Below, piece by piece: positions 1 to 7,818 of a stretch of 64,000 bases of DNA. The DNA is taken from positions 94,868-158,867 of the forward strand of contig NZ_JAUXVZ010000029.1 in assembly GCF_030680185.1 (NCBI RefSeq), in the 5' to 3' direction. A program made the translations under genes and the position numbers. The notes under the pieces are model-generated. The model searched no databases. It was not told where the DNA came from and saw only the letters and a list, made by a program, of their open reading frames with translations. The stretch comes from Phenylobacterium sp. (GTDB lineage Bacteria > Pseudomonadota > Alphaproteobacteria > Caulobacterales > Caulobacteraceae). How positions within the stretch are numbered: position 1 is the first letter of the stretch; the number at the start of each line of letters is the position of its first letter.

Positions 1-113
1 TCGAGGGGCGCCCGCTGTGTCCTGGGCCGGGCTCGATTGCGCCTTGCGTCCTCCATCATGCCACCGTCGCGCCGCCTTGGTACTCTGAGCCTCCGCTTGG
101 GCAGCCGGGACGC

Positions 114-641
114 GTGATGACGATCCAACACCCCATAAGGCTGCCAACTTGCCTGACAGACGCCGTCATCCAGCTAGATCAGCATCGGCTGGCCGACGCG
201 GCGGGCGATCTGGGCGGCGAAGACGACGAAATTCGCCGACGCTTCGACGGCGGGCGCCCTCATAGCCTTGACGAAGCTGAGGACGCCATACGCCGCTACA
301 TGCGGCGCTGGGCCGCCGGCGGACCGGAAATCACCTATGCGCTCAGGTTGCCTGATAAAACGCTCATCGGCGGCGCCGAAATCCGCCGACCAGAGCCCGC
401 ATTGGCGAATGTCGGCTATTGGGTTTTCCCCGACCACAGGAACAGGGGATATGCCAGCCGCGCCCTCATCCTTCTCTGCCAGGCAGCCCGAGACAACATT
501 TCAGAACTCCGCCAGGTCTCTGCGCACGTGGAGGCTGACAACCTAGCCTCGTTGCGCACGGCGGAGCAGGCGGGCTTCAAACCGATCGGCAAGGTCATGG
601 AAAACGGCGTCGAACGCTTGAGGTTGGTCCGAGACCTCTAA
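114..641 (+). CDS. GNAT family N-acetyltransferase
   Basis: 175 aa ORF with GNAT-like core (ANVGYWVFPDHRNRGYASRALILLCQAA...VEADNLASLRTAEQAGFKPIG). Confidence 0.85.
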   Translation: MMTIQHPIRLPTCLTDAVIQLDQHRLADAAGDLGGEDDEIRRRFDGGRPHSLDEAEDAIRRYMRRWAAGGPEITYALRLPDKTLIGGAEIRRPEPALANVGYWVFPDHRNRGYASRALILLCQAARDNISELRQVSAHVEADNLASLRTAEQAGFKPIGKVMENGVERLRLVRDL

Positions 642-685
642 CGGGCTCAGGCGTTCGCCAGCACATCCGGCTTGGCCGCCCCTTC

Positions 686-982
686 TCAGCCGGACGGCCA
701 TTGCTGGGTGGCGTGAAGCACCCGCAGAATGACCACGGCGCGCTCATCTTCGGCATAGACCACGATGTAGTTTGGCCGGACGACCATTTCGCGGGTGCCG
801 GCGACCCGCCCCGGCCGATACAGCCTCGGACGGTCGGGCAGCTTCGATACTTTGTGCTCAAGCTCGTCCTTCAACCGCTGAGCGGCGTCGGGATTGGCGT
901 CGGATATGTAATCGACGATAGCGAGCAAGTCGGCGCGCGCCGCTTCGCGCCACTCAACCGCCCGCGCGGTCACGGCGCTTAC
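686..982 (-). CDS. RelE/ParE-family toxin
   Basis: ParE-like C-terminal part (WREAARADLLAIVDYISDANPDAAQRLKDELEHKV...MVVRPNYIVVYAEDERAVVILRVLHATQQWP); GTG start inferred inside the longer ORF; overlaps the upstream antitoxin ORF. Confidence 0.85.
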   Translation of the reverse strand, partial: VSAVTARAVEWREAARADLLAIVDYISDANPDAAQRLKDELEHKVSKLPDRPRLYRPGRVAGTREMVVRPNYIVVYAEDERAVVILRVLHATQQWPSG

Positions 983-1259
983 GGTCGATCCGTGCTTGGG
1001 CTTCGTCCATAACTTCCTGGTGAGGCAGCGCAGGGCTTGGGTCAGCCAGAGCCTCCTGCACCTTGGTGCGGAACCAGGCGTCATAGACTTCGGGATCGGA
1101 CGTGAGCCCGGCCGGCAATCCACCTTCCTTGGCGACGCGGGTCAGCAGGATGCGAACGGCATCGGAGACCGTGAGACCGACGCGCGCGAGCTTCTCCGAC
1201 GCTTCCGCCTTGAGCTCGTCATCGACGCGCACATGGAGCATTGAGGTTCGCGCGACCAT
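954..1259 (-). CDS. RelB/DinJ-family antitoxin
   Basis: LHVRVDDELKAEASEKLARVGLTVSDAVRILLTRVAKEGGLP is the RelB/DinJ ribbon-helix-helix pattern; overlaps toxin gene start. Confidence 0.88.
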   Translation of the reverse strand: MVARTSMLHVRVDDELKAEASEKLARVGLTVSDAVRILLTRVAKEGGLPAGLTSDPEVYDAWFRTKVQEALADPSPALPHQEVMDEAQARIDRKRRDRAGG

Positions 1260-1273
1260 GGTTGGCCCTCCTG

Positions 1274-1308
1274 ACTATGGCTCCATAGTTGTATCTCAAT
1301 CGAGATAC
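1274..1308. promoter_or_regulatory. Two adjacent perfect inverted repeats upstream of relB-like gene (candidate autoregulatory operators)
   Basis: ACTATGG-ct-CCATAGT (1274-1289) and GTATCTC-aatc-GAGATAC (1291-1308), 15 nt upstream of antitoxin start. Confidence 0.65.
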
Positions 1309-1310
1309 GG

Positions 1311-1898
1311 TCAAGACCGGTCGCGCCCCTCCCCCGCCAGCACGTCCAGCGCCACGCCCAGAAGCGCCTCGATCCGGCCCACCTCCCGCTCGCTAGCCAC
1401 GGCCTCGCGGGGCGTCAGTTCGCGGCCGCAGACCAGGTCGCAGGCGCTCACTAGGTCGGCCTGGTCCCACAGCCTAGCCCGCATCGCCGCCAGCCGCGCC
1501 GTCGCCTGGGCCGAGCCTTCGGCGGCCATCAGCAGCACCTCTTCCCGGGCGCCCGGACCCGCCGGGCCGCCGCCGCCCGGCCGCACGTCCAGGGTCGAGC
1601 GGATCGCGCCTTCCCGTGCGGCCCGGCGATAGAGGGCGCCATAGCGCTCGCCGGCACGCTTCTGGGCGTCGGTGATCCGGCCCTTGCGCGCCAGCCAGTC
1701 GAGCCCCGCCTGCCGGCGATAGGGCCGGCCGGGCGAAGCCGGCCCCTCGAACGCCGCACCCCTTGCCCCGGCGAGGCCGACCGTCTCGGCCACCCCGACG
1801 GCCACCGCCTCGGCCTCGGCGCGGTCCTTCGCCCGGCTCTCCAGGGTCCGCAGCCGCGCCCGGGTCCGCGCCGCCGGATCGAAGATCTGCCCCCTCAA
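1311..1898 (-). CDS. DUF6456-like protein (possible GafZ/GafA C-terminal-like regulator)
   Basis: LDWLARKGRITDAQKRAGERYGALYRRA and C-terminal CDLVCGRELTPREAVASEREVGRIEALLGVALDVLA resemble the DUF6456 layout; TTG start overlaps the stop of the upstream ORF (TTGA). Confidence 0.6.
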   Translation of the reverse strand: MRGQIFDPAARTRARLRTLESRAKDRAEAEAVAVGVAETVGLAGARGAAFEGPASPGRPYRRQAGLDWLARKGRITDAQKRAGERYGALYRRAAREGAIRSTLDVRPGGGGPAGPGAREEVLLMAAEGSAQATARLAAMRARLWDQADLVSACDLVCGRELTPREAVASEREVGRIEALLGVALDVLAGEGRDRS

Positions 1899-2092
1899 GG
1901 CCGCCCCCGCGACACCACCGCATCGGCCAGCCGGTAAACCGCCTCGCTGGCGGCCCGCTCCCCCTCCAGGATCACCAGGCCAGCCGCCGTATGGGCCAGC
2001 AGCTCCTTCAGGAACTGCGCCCGGTCGCCCGGCGTCCGATGCCCCAAGGCTTGAGCCACCAGGCTGCCGGCGTCCCCCGGCGCGCCGCTCAT
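1895..2092 (-). CDS. Small hypothetical protein (65 aa), translationally coupled
   Basis: ATG overlaps upstream stop as ATGA (2089-2092); stop overlaps downstream TTG. Confidence 0.65.
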   Translation of the reverse strand: MSGAPGDAGSLVAQALGHRTPGDRAQFLKELLAHTAAGLVILEGERAASEAVYRLADAVVSRGRP

Positions 2093-2415
2093 CGCCCCGC
2101 CTCCGGCCACACCAGCGGCAGGCCCACATGGACGCCGTTGCGCCCGATCCGCGTCTCGGTCAGGGCCGGAAAGCCCCCCTGCTCCATCACCTTGGCCACA
2201 TGGCGCTCATGATGGGCGAAGCGGGGCTGGGCCTCGCCTGCCCCGCGGGCCACCTGGCCGCGGAAGGCCCGCTCCAGCCGGGCCAGTTCCCGGTCCTCCA
2301 GCCGCAGCAGCGCGCGGGCCCTGCCCGGCGATGTCCCGCCGCGGCGGAGATTGGCGTAGTCCCCCAGGCTGATGGGGCTTCGGGTCGCGGCCCGGACCGG
2401 TTCTGTCTGTTGCAT
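2089..2415 (-). CDS. Hypothetical protein (108 aa), first gene of repressor-divergent operon
   Basis: ORF MQQTEPVRAATRSPISLGDYANLRRGG...; start 7 nt downstream of an operator-like repeat. Confidence 0.65.
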   Translation of the reverse strand: MQQTEPVRAATRSPISLGDYANLRRGGTSPGRARALLRLEDRELARLERAFRGQVARGAGEAQPRFAHHERHVAKVMEQGGFPALTETRIGRNGVHVGLPLVWPEAGR

Positions 2416-2422
2416 GGGCAGA

Positions 2423-2439
2423 CTGTATTTTTCATACAT
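2423..2439. promoter_or_regulatory. Operator-like site O1, CTGTA-TTTTTCA-TACAT
   Basis: One mismatch from CTGTA-N7-TACAG shared with two other sites next to the same regulator. Confidence 0.6.
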
Positions 2440-2457
2440 ACAATCGGCAAGCGGAAA

Positions 2458-2474
2458 CTGTAGGCTATGTACAG
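2458..2474. promoter_or_regulatory. Operator-like site O2, CTGTA-GGCTATG-TACAG
   Basis: Perfect 5-bp inverted repeat with 7-bp spacer in the divergent intergenic region. Confidence 0.65.
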
Positions 2475-2496
2475 TTATCCAGAGTTGCGTTAGACC

Positions 2497-3147
2497 ATGG
2501 CCATGAACGACCGCGCCGCCCGCCTTCGCCAGGCCCGCCTCGACGCCGGCCATGAAACCGCCGCCGCCGCAGCCGAGGCGTTCGGCTGGAACCGCAACAC
2601 CTACGCCTCCAACGAGAACGGCAATGCGCCGTTTTCCTATCGCAAGGCCAAGGAGTATGCAGCCGCCTTCGGGGTCAGCGCCGAATGGCTCTATGACGCA
2701 GCCGGCCCGATCCGCGCCTCGGCGCTGGCCGGCTACGTCCCGATCCTCGGCCGGGTCGGCGCCAATCCCGACGGGGTGGTTCTGTTCGCAACCGGCCAGG
2801 ATGCTGGCGATCTGGCCCCCATCCCCCCTGGCGGCACGGACAAGGCCGCGGCTCTGCGGGTGGTCGGCCATTCCATGCGCGGCCTCGCCGACGATGGCGC
2901 GCTCATCTATTTCGAGGACCAGCGCACCCCGCCGACGCCCGACATGCTGGGCCATGTGGTGGTGGTCGAGATCGACACCGATGAGGTGCTGGTCAAGCGC
3001 CTGCTGCGCGGCTCCCGCTCGGGCCTGTTCGATCTGGAAAGCGTGGCGGGTCCCACCCGCCAGGACGCGCGCCTGCGCTGGGCGGCCCATATCACCGCCA
3101 TCATCCCGCCTTTCCAGGCCCGGCGGATCATCCAGAGCGCCATCTAG
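2497..3147 (+). CDS. XRE-type HTH / S24 peptidase-like repressor
   Basis: N-terminal HTH (RLRQARLDAGHETAAAAAEAFGWNRNTYASNENG) plus S24 fold with GHSM Ser and EVLVKRL Lys. Confidence 0.88.
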   Translation: MAMNDRAARLRQARLDAGHETAAAAAEAFGWNRNTYASNENGNAPFSYRKAKEYAAAFGVSAEWLYDAAGPIRASALAGYVPILGRVGANPDGVVLFATGQDAGDLAPIPPGGTDKAAALRVVGHSMRGLADDGALIYFEDQRTPPTPDMLGHVVVVEIDTDEVLVKRLLRGSRSGLFDLESVAGPTRQDARLRWAAHITAIIPPFQARRIIQSAI

Positions 3148-3171
3148 GCTTGCGCTTCTGATTGCAGAATT

Positions 3172-3188
3172 CTGTATCTATTATACAG
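3172..3188. promoter_or_regulatory. Operator-like site O3, CTGTA-TCTATTA-TACAG
   Basis: Same CTGTA-N7-TACAG motif, 7 nt upstream of the ATG at 3196. Confidence 0.65.
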
Positions 3189-3195
3189 TTTTTGC

Positions 3196-3615
3196 ATGCA
3201 GCCCATCGTCACCGACGCCGAGCTTTCCGCCGCCTACGCCGGTCTCGATCACGCCGACGAGCAGGCCTGGCGCCACGGTCAGGCGACCCGCGCCTGGGGC
3301 GCAGGCTGGTCAGCGCTCGCGCCCGAACCGCGCCGCCGGCGCAGCCCAGACCAGTTGCGCGACCTCGCCCAGAGCCGGCTGGCCGCCGCCCAGGCCTGGG
3401 CGCAATCTCCCGAGGGCCGTCTGAAATCGGCGCTCACCGATCTGCAGCACGCCGCCCGCGCCCTCGACCAGCAGGCCGAAGCCCTGCGCGAAGCCGCCTC
3501 CCGCGGGCTCGCCGATACGACCACTCCAAACGCCCGCCGGCGCCTGTGGGCCATGTCGCAGGAGGCCCGCGCCGCACTCGCCGCCCTGCGCGCCATCCGT
3601 AGCGTCCGGCCTTAA
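3196..3615 (+). CDS. Hypothetical protein (139 aa), Ala/Arg-rich helical
   Basis: ORF directly downstream of operator O3. Confidence 0.6.
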   Translation: MQPIVTDAELSAAYAGLDHADEQAWRHGQATRAWGAGWSALAPEPRRRRSPDQLRDLAQSRLAAAQAWAQSPEGRLKSALTDLQHAARALDQQAEALREAASRGLADTTTPNARRRLWAMSQEARAALAALRAIRSVRP

Positions 3616-3672
3616 GCCGGGTCTATGCTGCCGGCACGCGCCCGTCAGAGGCGCAATTGCCGGGAGCACGCC

Positions 3673-4506
3673 ATGGACCTGCCGACCGCAAGCTTCGACG
3701 TGGACGCCCACGCCGCGCGCATGGCCAGCGACGGCTATACCCAACTGGACAACCTGCTGGACGACGCCGCCCTTGCCCGGGTTCGCGAGGCGCTGGCGCC
3801 GCACCTGGGGGGCCACCGGGGCCGGAACGCCTTCGAGGGCTTCGCCACCGAGCGGGTTTACACCCTCGTCGCCCGCGGAAAGGTGTTCGAGGAGCTGACG
3901 GAGGATGCCCGCATCCTCGCCCTCCTCGACCGCTTCCTGCTGCCGGGCTACCTGCTGACCGCCAGCCAGGCCATCGCCATCCAGCCCGGCGAGGCGGCGC
4001 AGGGCCTGCACTATGACGACAGCTTCTACCGCCTGCCCCGCCCCCGCCCGGCCGTCAGCCTCAGCGTCATCGTCGCCATCGATCCCTTCACCGACCAGAA
4101 CGGCGCCACCGACATCCTGCCGGGCAGCCACCTGTGGAGCGACGCCGAGGTGGCGGCCTTCGCGCGCGATCCGAACGCCGCCAGCCGGCTGGAGCCCGTC
4201 GTCATGCCGGCCGGCTCGGCCATCGTCTTCCAGGGGCACATGCTGCACCGGGGCGGCGCCAACCGCTCATCGGCGCCGCGCCTGGCGCTGACCAATCAGT
4301 ATTGCCAGCCCTGGGCCCGCACGCAGGAGAACTTCTATCTCGGCGTCCCCAGGGAGCAGGTGCGCGCCATGACCCCGCGCCTGCAGAGCCTGCTGGGGTA
4401 CGACATCTGGCCCTCGTTCATGGGCCACGTCACCGCCTCGCATCCGGCCAAGGCTCTGGAGGATGGCTGGATCCCGCCGGTCGCGCGCGCCAGCCAGCCC
4501 CGGTGA
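3673..4506 (+). CDS. Phytanoyl-CoA dioxygenase family protein
   Basis: LHYDDSFYRLPRPRPAVSLSVIVAIDPFTDQNGATDILPGSHLW...GSAIVFQGHMLHRGGANRS is PhyH-like with HxD...H motif. Confidence 0.85.
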   Translation: MDLPTASFDVDAHAARMASDGYTQLDNLLDDAALARVREALAPHLGGHRGRNAFEGFATERVYTLVARGKVFEELTEDARILALLDRFLLPGYLLTASQAIAIQPGEAAQGLHYDDSFYRLPRPRPAVSLSVIVAIDPFTDQNGATDILPGSHLWSDAEVAAFARDPNAASRLEPVVMPAGSAIVFQGHMLHRGGANRSSAPRLALTNQYCQPWARTQENFYLGVPREQVRAMTPRLQSLLGYDIWPSFMGHVTASHPAKALEDGWIPPVARASQPR

Positions 4507-4584
4507 GCCGCGGCAGGCGTCGATTGCTGTCACTGCCCTGTCAGCAGACCTGGATTAGGTGATCACAAAGCCCTGGAGCCCGTC

Positions 4585-5220
4585 ATGTCCGAACTCACCT
4601 TCTACACCAACCCCATGTCGCGCGGCCGCATCATCCGCTGGATGCTGGAAGAGGTTGGTCAGCCCTACGAGACCCGGATTCTGACCTGGGAGAAGGGGGA
4701 CGCGAAGTCGCCCGACTATCTCGCCATCAATCCCATGGGCAAGGTCCCGGCCATCGTCCACGACGGCGTGGTCGTCACCGAATGCGCCGCCATCTGCGCC
4801 TATCTGGCCGACGCCTTCCCCGAAGCCGGCCTCGCGCCGCCGCCGCACAGCCCGCTGCGCGGTCCCTATTATCGCTGGCTTTTCTTCGGGGCCGGCCCCA
4901 TCGAGCAGGCCGTCGGCGCCAAGGCGGTGAACTTCGAGCCCTCGGCCGAGCAACGCAGCATGCTGGGCTTTGGCAGCATGAACGATGTCCTCAACGCCAT
5001 CGAGGGCGCGATCAAGGATCGCCCCTATCTCGTGGGCGACAGCTTCACCGCCGCCGACCTCTACCTCGCCTCCCACCTGTCCTGGGGGATGAACTTCGAC
5101 ACCATCGAAAAGCGCCCGGCCTTCGAGACCTATGTGGCGCGCCACCTCCAGCGCCCCGCCGCCCAGCGCGCGGACGAGATCGACAACGCGCTGATCGCCG
5201 AAGCCCAGTCGCCCTCCTGA
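4585..5220 (+). CDS. Glutathione S-transferase family protein
   Basis: Thioredoxin-like N-terminus (SRGRIIRWMLEEVGQPYE...NPMGKVPAIVHDGVVVTECAAICAYLAD) and GST C-terminal domain. Confidence 0.9.
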   Translation: MSELTFYTNPMSRGRIIRWMLEEVGQPYETRILTWEKGDAKSPDYLAINPMGKVPAIVHDGVVVTECAAICAYLADAFPEAGLAPPPHSPLRGPYYRWLFFGAGPIEQAVGAKAVNFEPSAEQRSMLGFGSMNDVLNAIEGAIKDRPYLVGDSFTAADLYLASHLSWGMNFDTIEKRPAFETYVARHLQRPAAQRADEIDNALIAEAQSPS

Positions 5221-5281
5221 TCCCGGACGGCGACGCCGCCAGCCCCCGCCGGTAGCCCCCTTGACCTGAGGCGTCAGGGGT

Positions 5282-5301
5282 CTATCTACCCAGGTAGATA
5301 G
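5282..5301. promoter_or_regulatory. Palindromic operator CTATCTACC-ca-GGTAGATAG upstream of marR-MFS pair
   Basis: Perfect 9-bp arms; overlaps a plausible -10 (TATCTA) 16 nt from TTGACC at 5261. Confidence 0.7.
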
Positions 5302-5327
5302 TTCACCTACTTAACTAGATTGCCTCA

Positions 5328-5771
5328 ATGCCCGCCGAGTCCGCCCTCGATCCCGACCAGCTCGCCGAGCTGCTGCGCCCGGCCTTGCTGCGGGTCGCAC
5401 GGCGCCTGAGGCAGGAGGCTTCGAAGGCCGGTCTCTCGGCCCTCGACGTCCTGCTGCTGGTGGAGATCAAGCGCCAGCCCGGCGTCGGCGTCTCCGATCT
5501 GGCCGACGCCGAGCAGATGTCCCGCCCGGCCATGAGCACCCACATCAAGCGCCTGGAGGCGGCCGGCTGGATCAGCCGACTCAGCCACGCCTCCGATGGC
5601 CGCCGTTCGGGCCTGACCATCACGCCGTCCGGCATGGCCGCCCTGGCCGAGACCCGTCGGTTGCGCAACGACTGGCTGGCCGCCCGCCTCGGCGCCCTTG
5701 GTCCCGACGCCCGCCAGGCCCTGCACGCCGCCGCCGGCCCGCTCCTGGCCCTGGTGGAGGTCCAGCCATGA
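5328..5771 (+). CDS. MarR family transcriptional regulator
   Basis: wHTH: VSDLADAEQMSRPAMSTHIKRLEAAGWISRLSHASDGRRSGLTITPSG. Confidence 0.9.
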   Translation: MPAESALDPDQLAELLRPALLRVARRLRQEASKAGLSALDVLLLVEIKRQPGVGVSDLADAEQMSRPAMSTHIKRLEAAGWISRLSHASDGRRSGLTITPSGMAALAETRRLRNDWLAARLGALGPDARQALHAAAGPLLALVEVQP

Positions 5772-7225
5772 CCGAAATCTCCGCCACCCCGGCCGATCCC
5801 GACAAGCCCGTCGTCGCCACGGCTGAGGAGCGCGCCGCGCAGCTCAGCCGCGGCTGGATCGTGCCCGCCGTCATCGGCTCGGCCCTGATGATGCAGACGT
5901 TGAACGCCACGGTGCTGTCCAACGCCCTGCCGGCCATGGCTCGCGACATGGGCGAAGACCCGCTGCGCCTGAACCTGGCCATCACCATGTACCTCCTGGC
6001 CGCGGCGGTCTTCCTGCCGATCAGCGGCTGGGCGGCCGACACCTTCGGGGCCAAGCGGATCTTCGTCCTGGCCATGGGGCTCTATGCGGTCTCCTCGGCC
6101 CTGTGCGGCTTCGCCGACACCCTCATGGAGCTGGTCGGCGCACGGCTGCTCCAGGGCGCCGCAGGAGCCATGATGGCGCCCGTGGGTCGCCTGGTCCTCT
6201 TGCGCACCACGCCCAAGAACGAGTTGGTCGGCGCCATGTCGGTCCTGACTATGCCCGCCCTGCTGGGGCCGGTGATCGGCCCGCCGGTGGGCGGCTTCAT
6301 CGTCACCTTTTGGGACTGGCCGTGGATCTTCTTCATGAACCTGCCCATCGCCGCGGCGGGCCTCCTGCTGGTCCTCCGCTTCGTGCCCAATGTCGCCCTT
6401 CAGGACGCCCAGCGCCTGGACTGGAAGGGCATGCTGATGACCGGCATAGGCCTGGCTTGCGTGATCTTCGGCTTCGAGAATCTGGGCCGCGACGTGCTGC
6501 CTGCGACCGCCGTGGCGGGGCTGTTCTTCGGCGGGCTGGCCCTGCTCTGGCTCTATGCCTGGCACGCCCGACGGACCCCGCACGCCATTCTCGACCTCTC
6601 CCTGTTCCGGCTGTCCACCTTCCAGGCCTCGGTGATCGGCGGCGCCTTCATGCGGATCGCGATGGGCGCCACGCCTTTCATGCTGGCCATGCTGCTGCAA
6701 GTGGCGTTCGGCATGACGGCGCTGGCGGCGGGCCTGCTGACCTTCATCGGCGCGGCCGGCGCCCTGATCATGAAGACCACGGCGCCGCCGATCCTGCGCC
6801 GCTTCGGATTCCGGCGGGTGCTGATCGTCAACGCCGTCATCACCGGCGTCTTCTTCATGGCCTATGCCGGCTTCCGCATCGACACCCCCCACTGGGTGAT
6901 CATGCTGGTGCTGCTGGCCGGCGGCTTCTTCCGCTCGCTGCAGTTCACGAGCCTCAACGGCCTGGCCTATGCCGAGATCGAGCAGGACCGCATGAGCCGC
7001 GCCTCGACCATGTCGGCCATGGCCCAACAGTTGATCCAGTCGGTGGGCATTGGTCTCGCCGCCACCCTGATCCACGTCTTCACCCAGATGGCGGGCGAGG
7101 CCCAAATGACCGCCGCCACCATCTCGCCGGCCTTCCTGGTGATCGGCGCCATCACCTTCATCTCGCTGATCTTCTATGTCCGGCTGCCGCGCGATGCGGG
7201 CGACGAGATGAATAGTCGAAGCTGA
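5768..7225 (+). CDS. MFS transporter, DHA2/EmrB-like drug efflux
   Basis: 485 aa, multiple TM segments; ATGA-type overlap with marR. Confidence 0.88.
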   Translation: MTEISATPADPDKPVVATAEERAAQLSRGWIVPAVIGSALMMQTLNATVLSNALPAMARDMGEDPLRLNLAITMYLLAAAVFLPISGWAADTFGAKRIFVLAMGLYAVSSALCGFADTLMELVGARLLQGAAGAMMAPVGRLVLLRTTPKNELVGAMSVLTMPALLGPVIGPPVGGFIVTFWDWPWIFFMNLPIAAAGLLLVLRFVPNVALQDAQRLDWKGMLMTGIGLACVIFGFENLGRDVLPATAVAGLFFGGLALLWLYAWHARRTPHAILDLSLFRLSTFQASVIGGAFMRIAMGATPFMLAMLLQVAFGMTALAAGLLTFIGAAGALIMKTTAPPILRRFGFRRVLIVNAVITGVFFMAYAGFRIDTPHWVIMLVLLAGGFFRSLQFTSLNGLAYAEIEQDRMSRASTMSAMAQQLIQSVGIGLAATLIHVFTQMAGEAQMTAATISPAFLVIGAITFISLIFYVRLPRDAGDEMNSRS

Positions 7226-7244
7226 AAACCCAGTCTTGACGCCG

Positions 7245-7276
7245 TCCTTCCCCTGCCCCCTATGGCGGGGGAAGGA
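7245..7276. repeat. Inverted repeat/hairpin covering the Shine-Dalgarno of the next gene
   Basis: TCCTTCCCCTGCC-ccctat-GGCGGGGGAAGGA; AAGGAG lies in the 3' arm, ATG at 7285. Confidence 0.6.
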
Positions 7277-7284
7277 GCCTCCCC

Positions 7285-7806
7285 ATGAACTTCATGCCTG
7301 CAACCGCCGCCGCCGCGGTCCTGGCGCTATGCGCCTGCTCATCGGCCGAAGAGCCCGCCGCCCCGCCGCCGCCCGCGCCGGCCGCTGAGGCGCCGCCGAC
7401 GGCCGTCAGCCAACCTGGCCTCTCCTGGGGCACGGCGTCCAGCGGCGAAGGCATCGCCCTCATCCTCAGCGACGCCGCCGGCGCGCCGCTGCTGCGCCTG
7501 GGCTGCATCCGCAATCCGGCGGTCATGACCCTGGCGATCGAAGGCTTCACCGCCATCGGCAGCGAAGAGCGCCTCACCGTCGGTCTCGATGATCACCTGT
7601 TCGTCTTTGTCGCCGATGCCACGGCCAGGGGCCCCGGGGTGAAGGCCCAGGCCGACATCTCGACGGACTTCCTTGACCGCCTGGAGGACGCCACGGCGAT
7701 CCGCGCGGTCTATGGCGACCAGGAACTCGGCCCGCACGTGCCGCCGCCGGCCGGCATCGCCGCAGGCTTCGCCGCCGAATGTCGCCGGGCCGTCAGCGTC
7801 TCTTAG
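7285..7806 (+). CDS. Putative lipoprotein of unknown function
   Basis: N-terminal lipobox-like AVLALCACSS followed by Pro/Ala-rich linker. Confidence 0.65.
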   Translation: MNFMPATAAAAVLALCACSSAEEPAAPPPPAPAAEAPPTAVSQPGLSWGTASSGEGIALILSDAAGAPLLRLGCIRNPAVMTLAIEGFTAIGSEERLTVGLDDHLFVFVADATARGPGVKAQADISTDFLDRLEDATAIRAVYGDQELGPHVPPPAGIAAGFAAECRRAVSVS

Positions 7807-7818
7807 AGGGCCCGCGCC

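Noticed and set aside
2416-3090. Upstream extension of the 333-aa minus-strand ORF 2089-3090
   Set aside because: The extension is antisense to the S24 repressor and crosses the promoter/operator region; the Met at 2415 is the better start.
1311-3615. Calling the switch region a prophage
   Set aside because: No integrase, attachment site repeats, terminase, portal, capsid or lysis genes were recognised nearby; only regulatory-type genes are present.
5315-7105. 596-aa minus-strand ORF
   Set aside because: Antisense to the marR and MFS genes; composition typical of spurious GC-rich ORFs.
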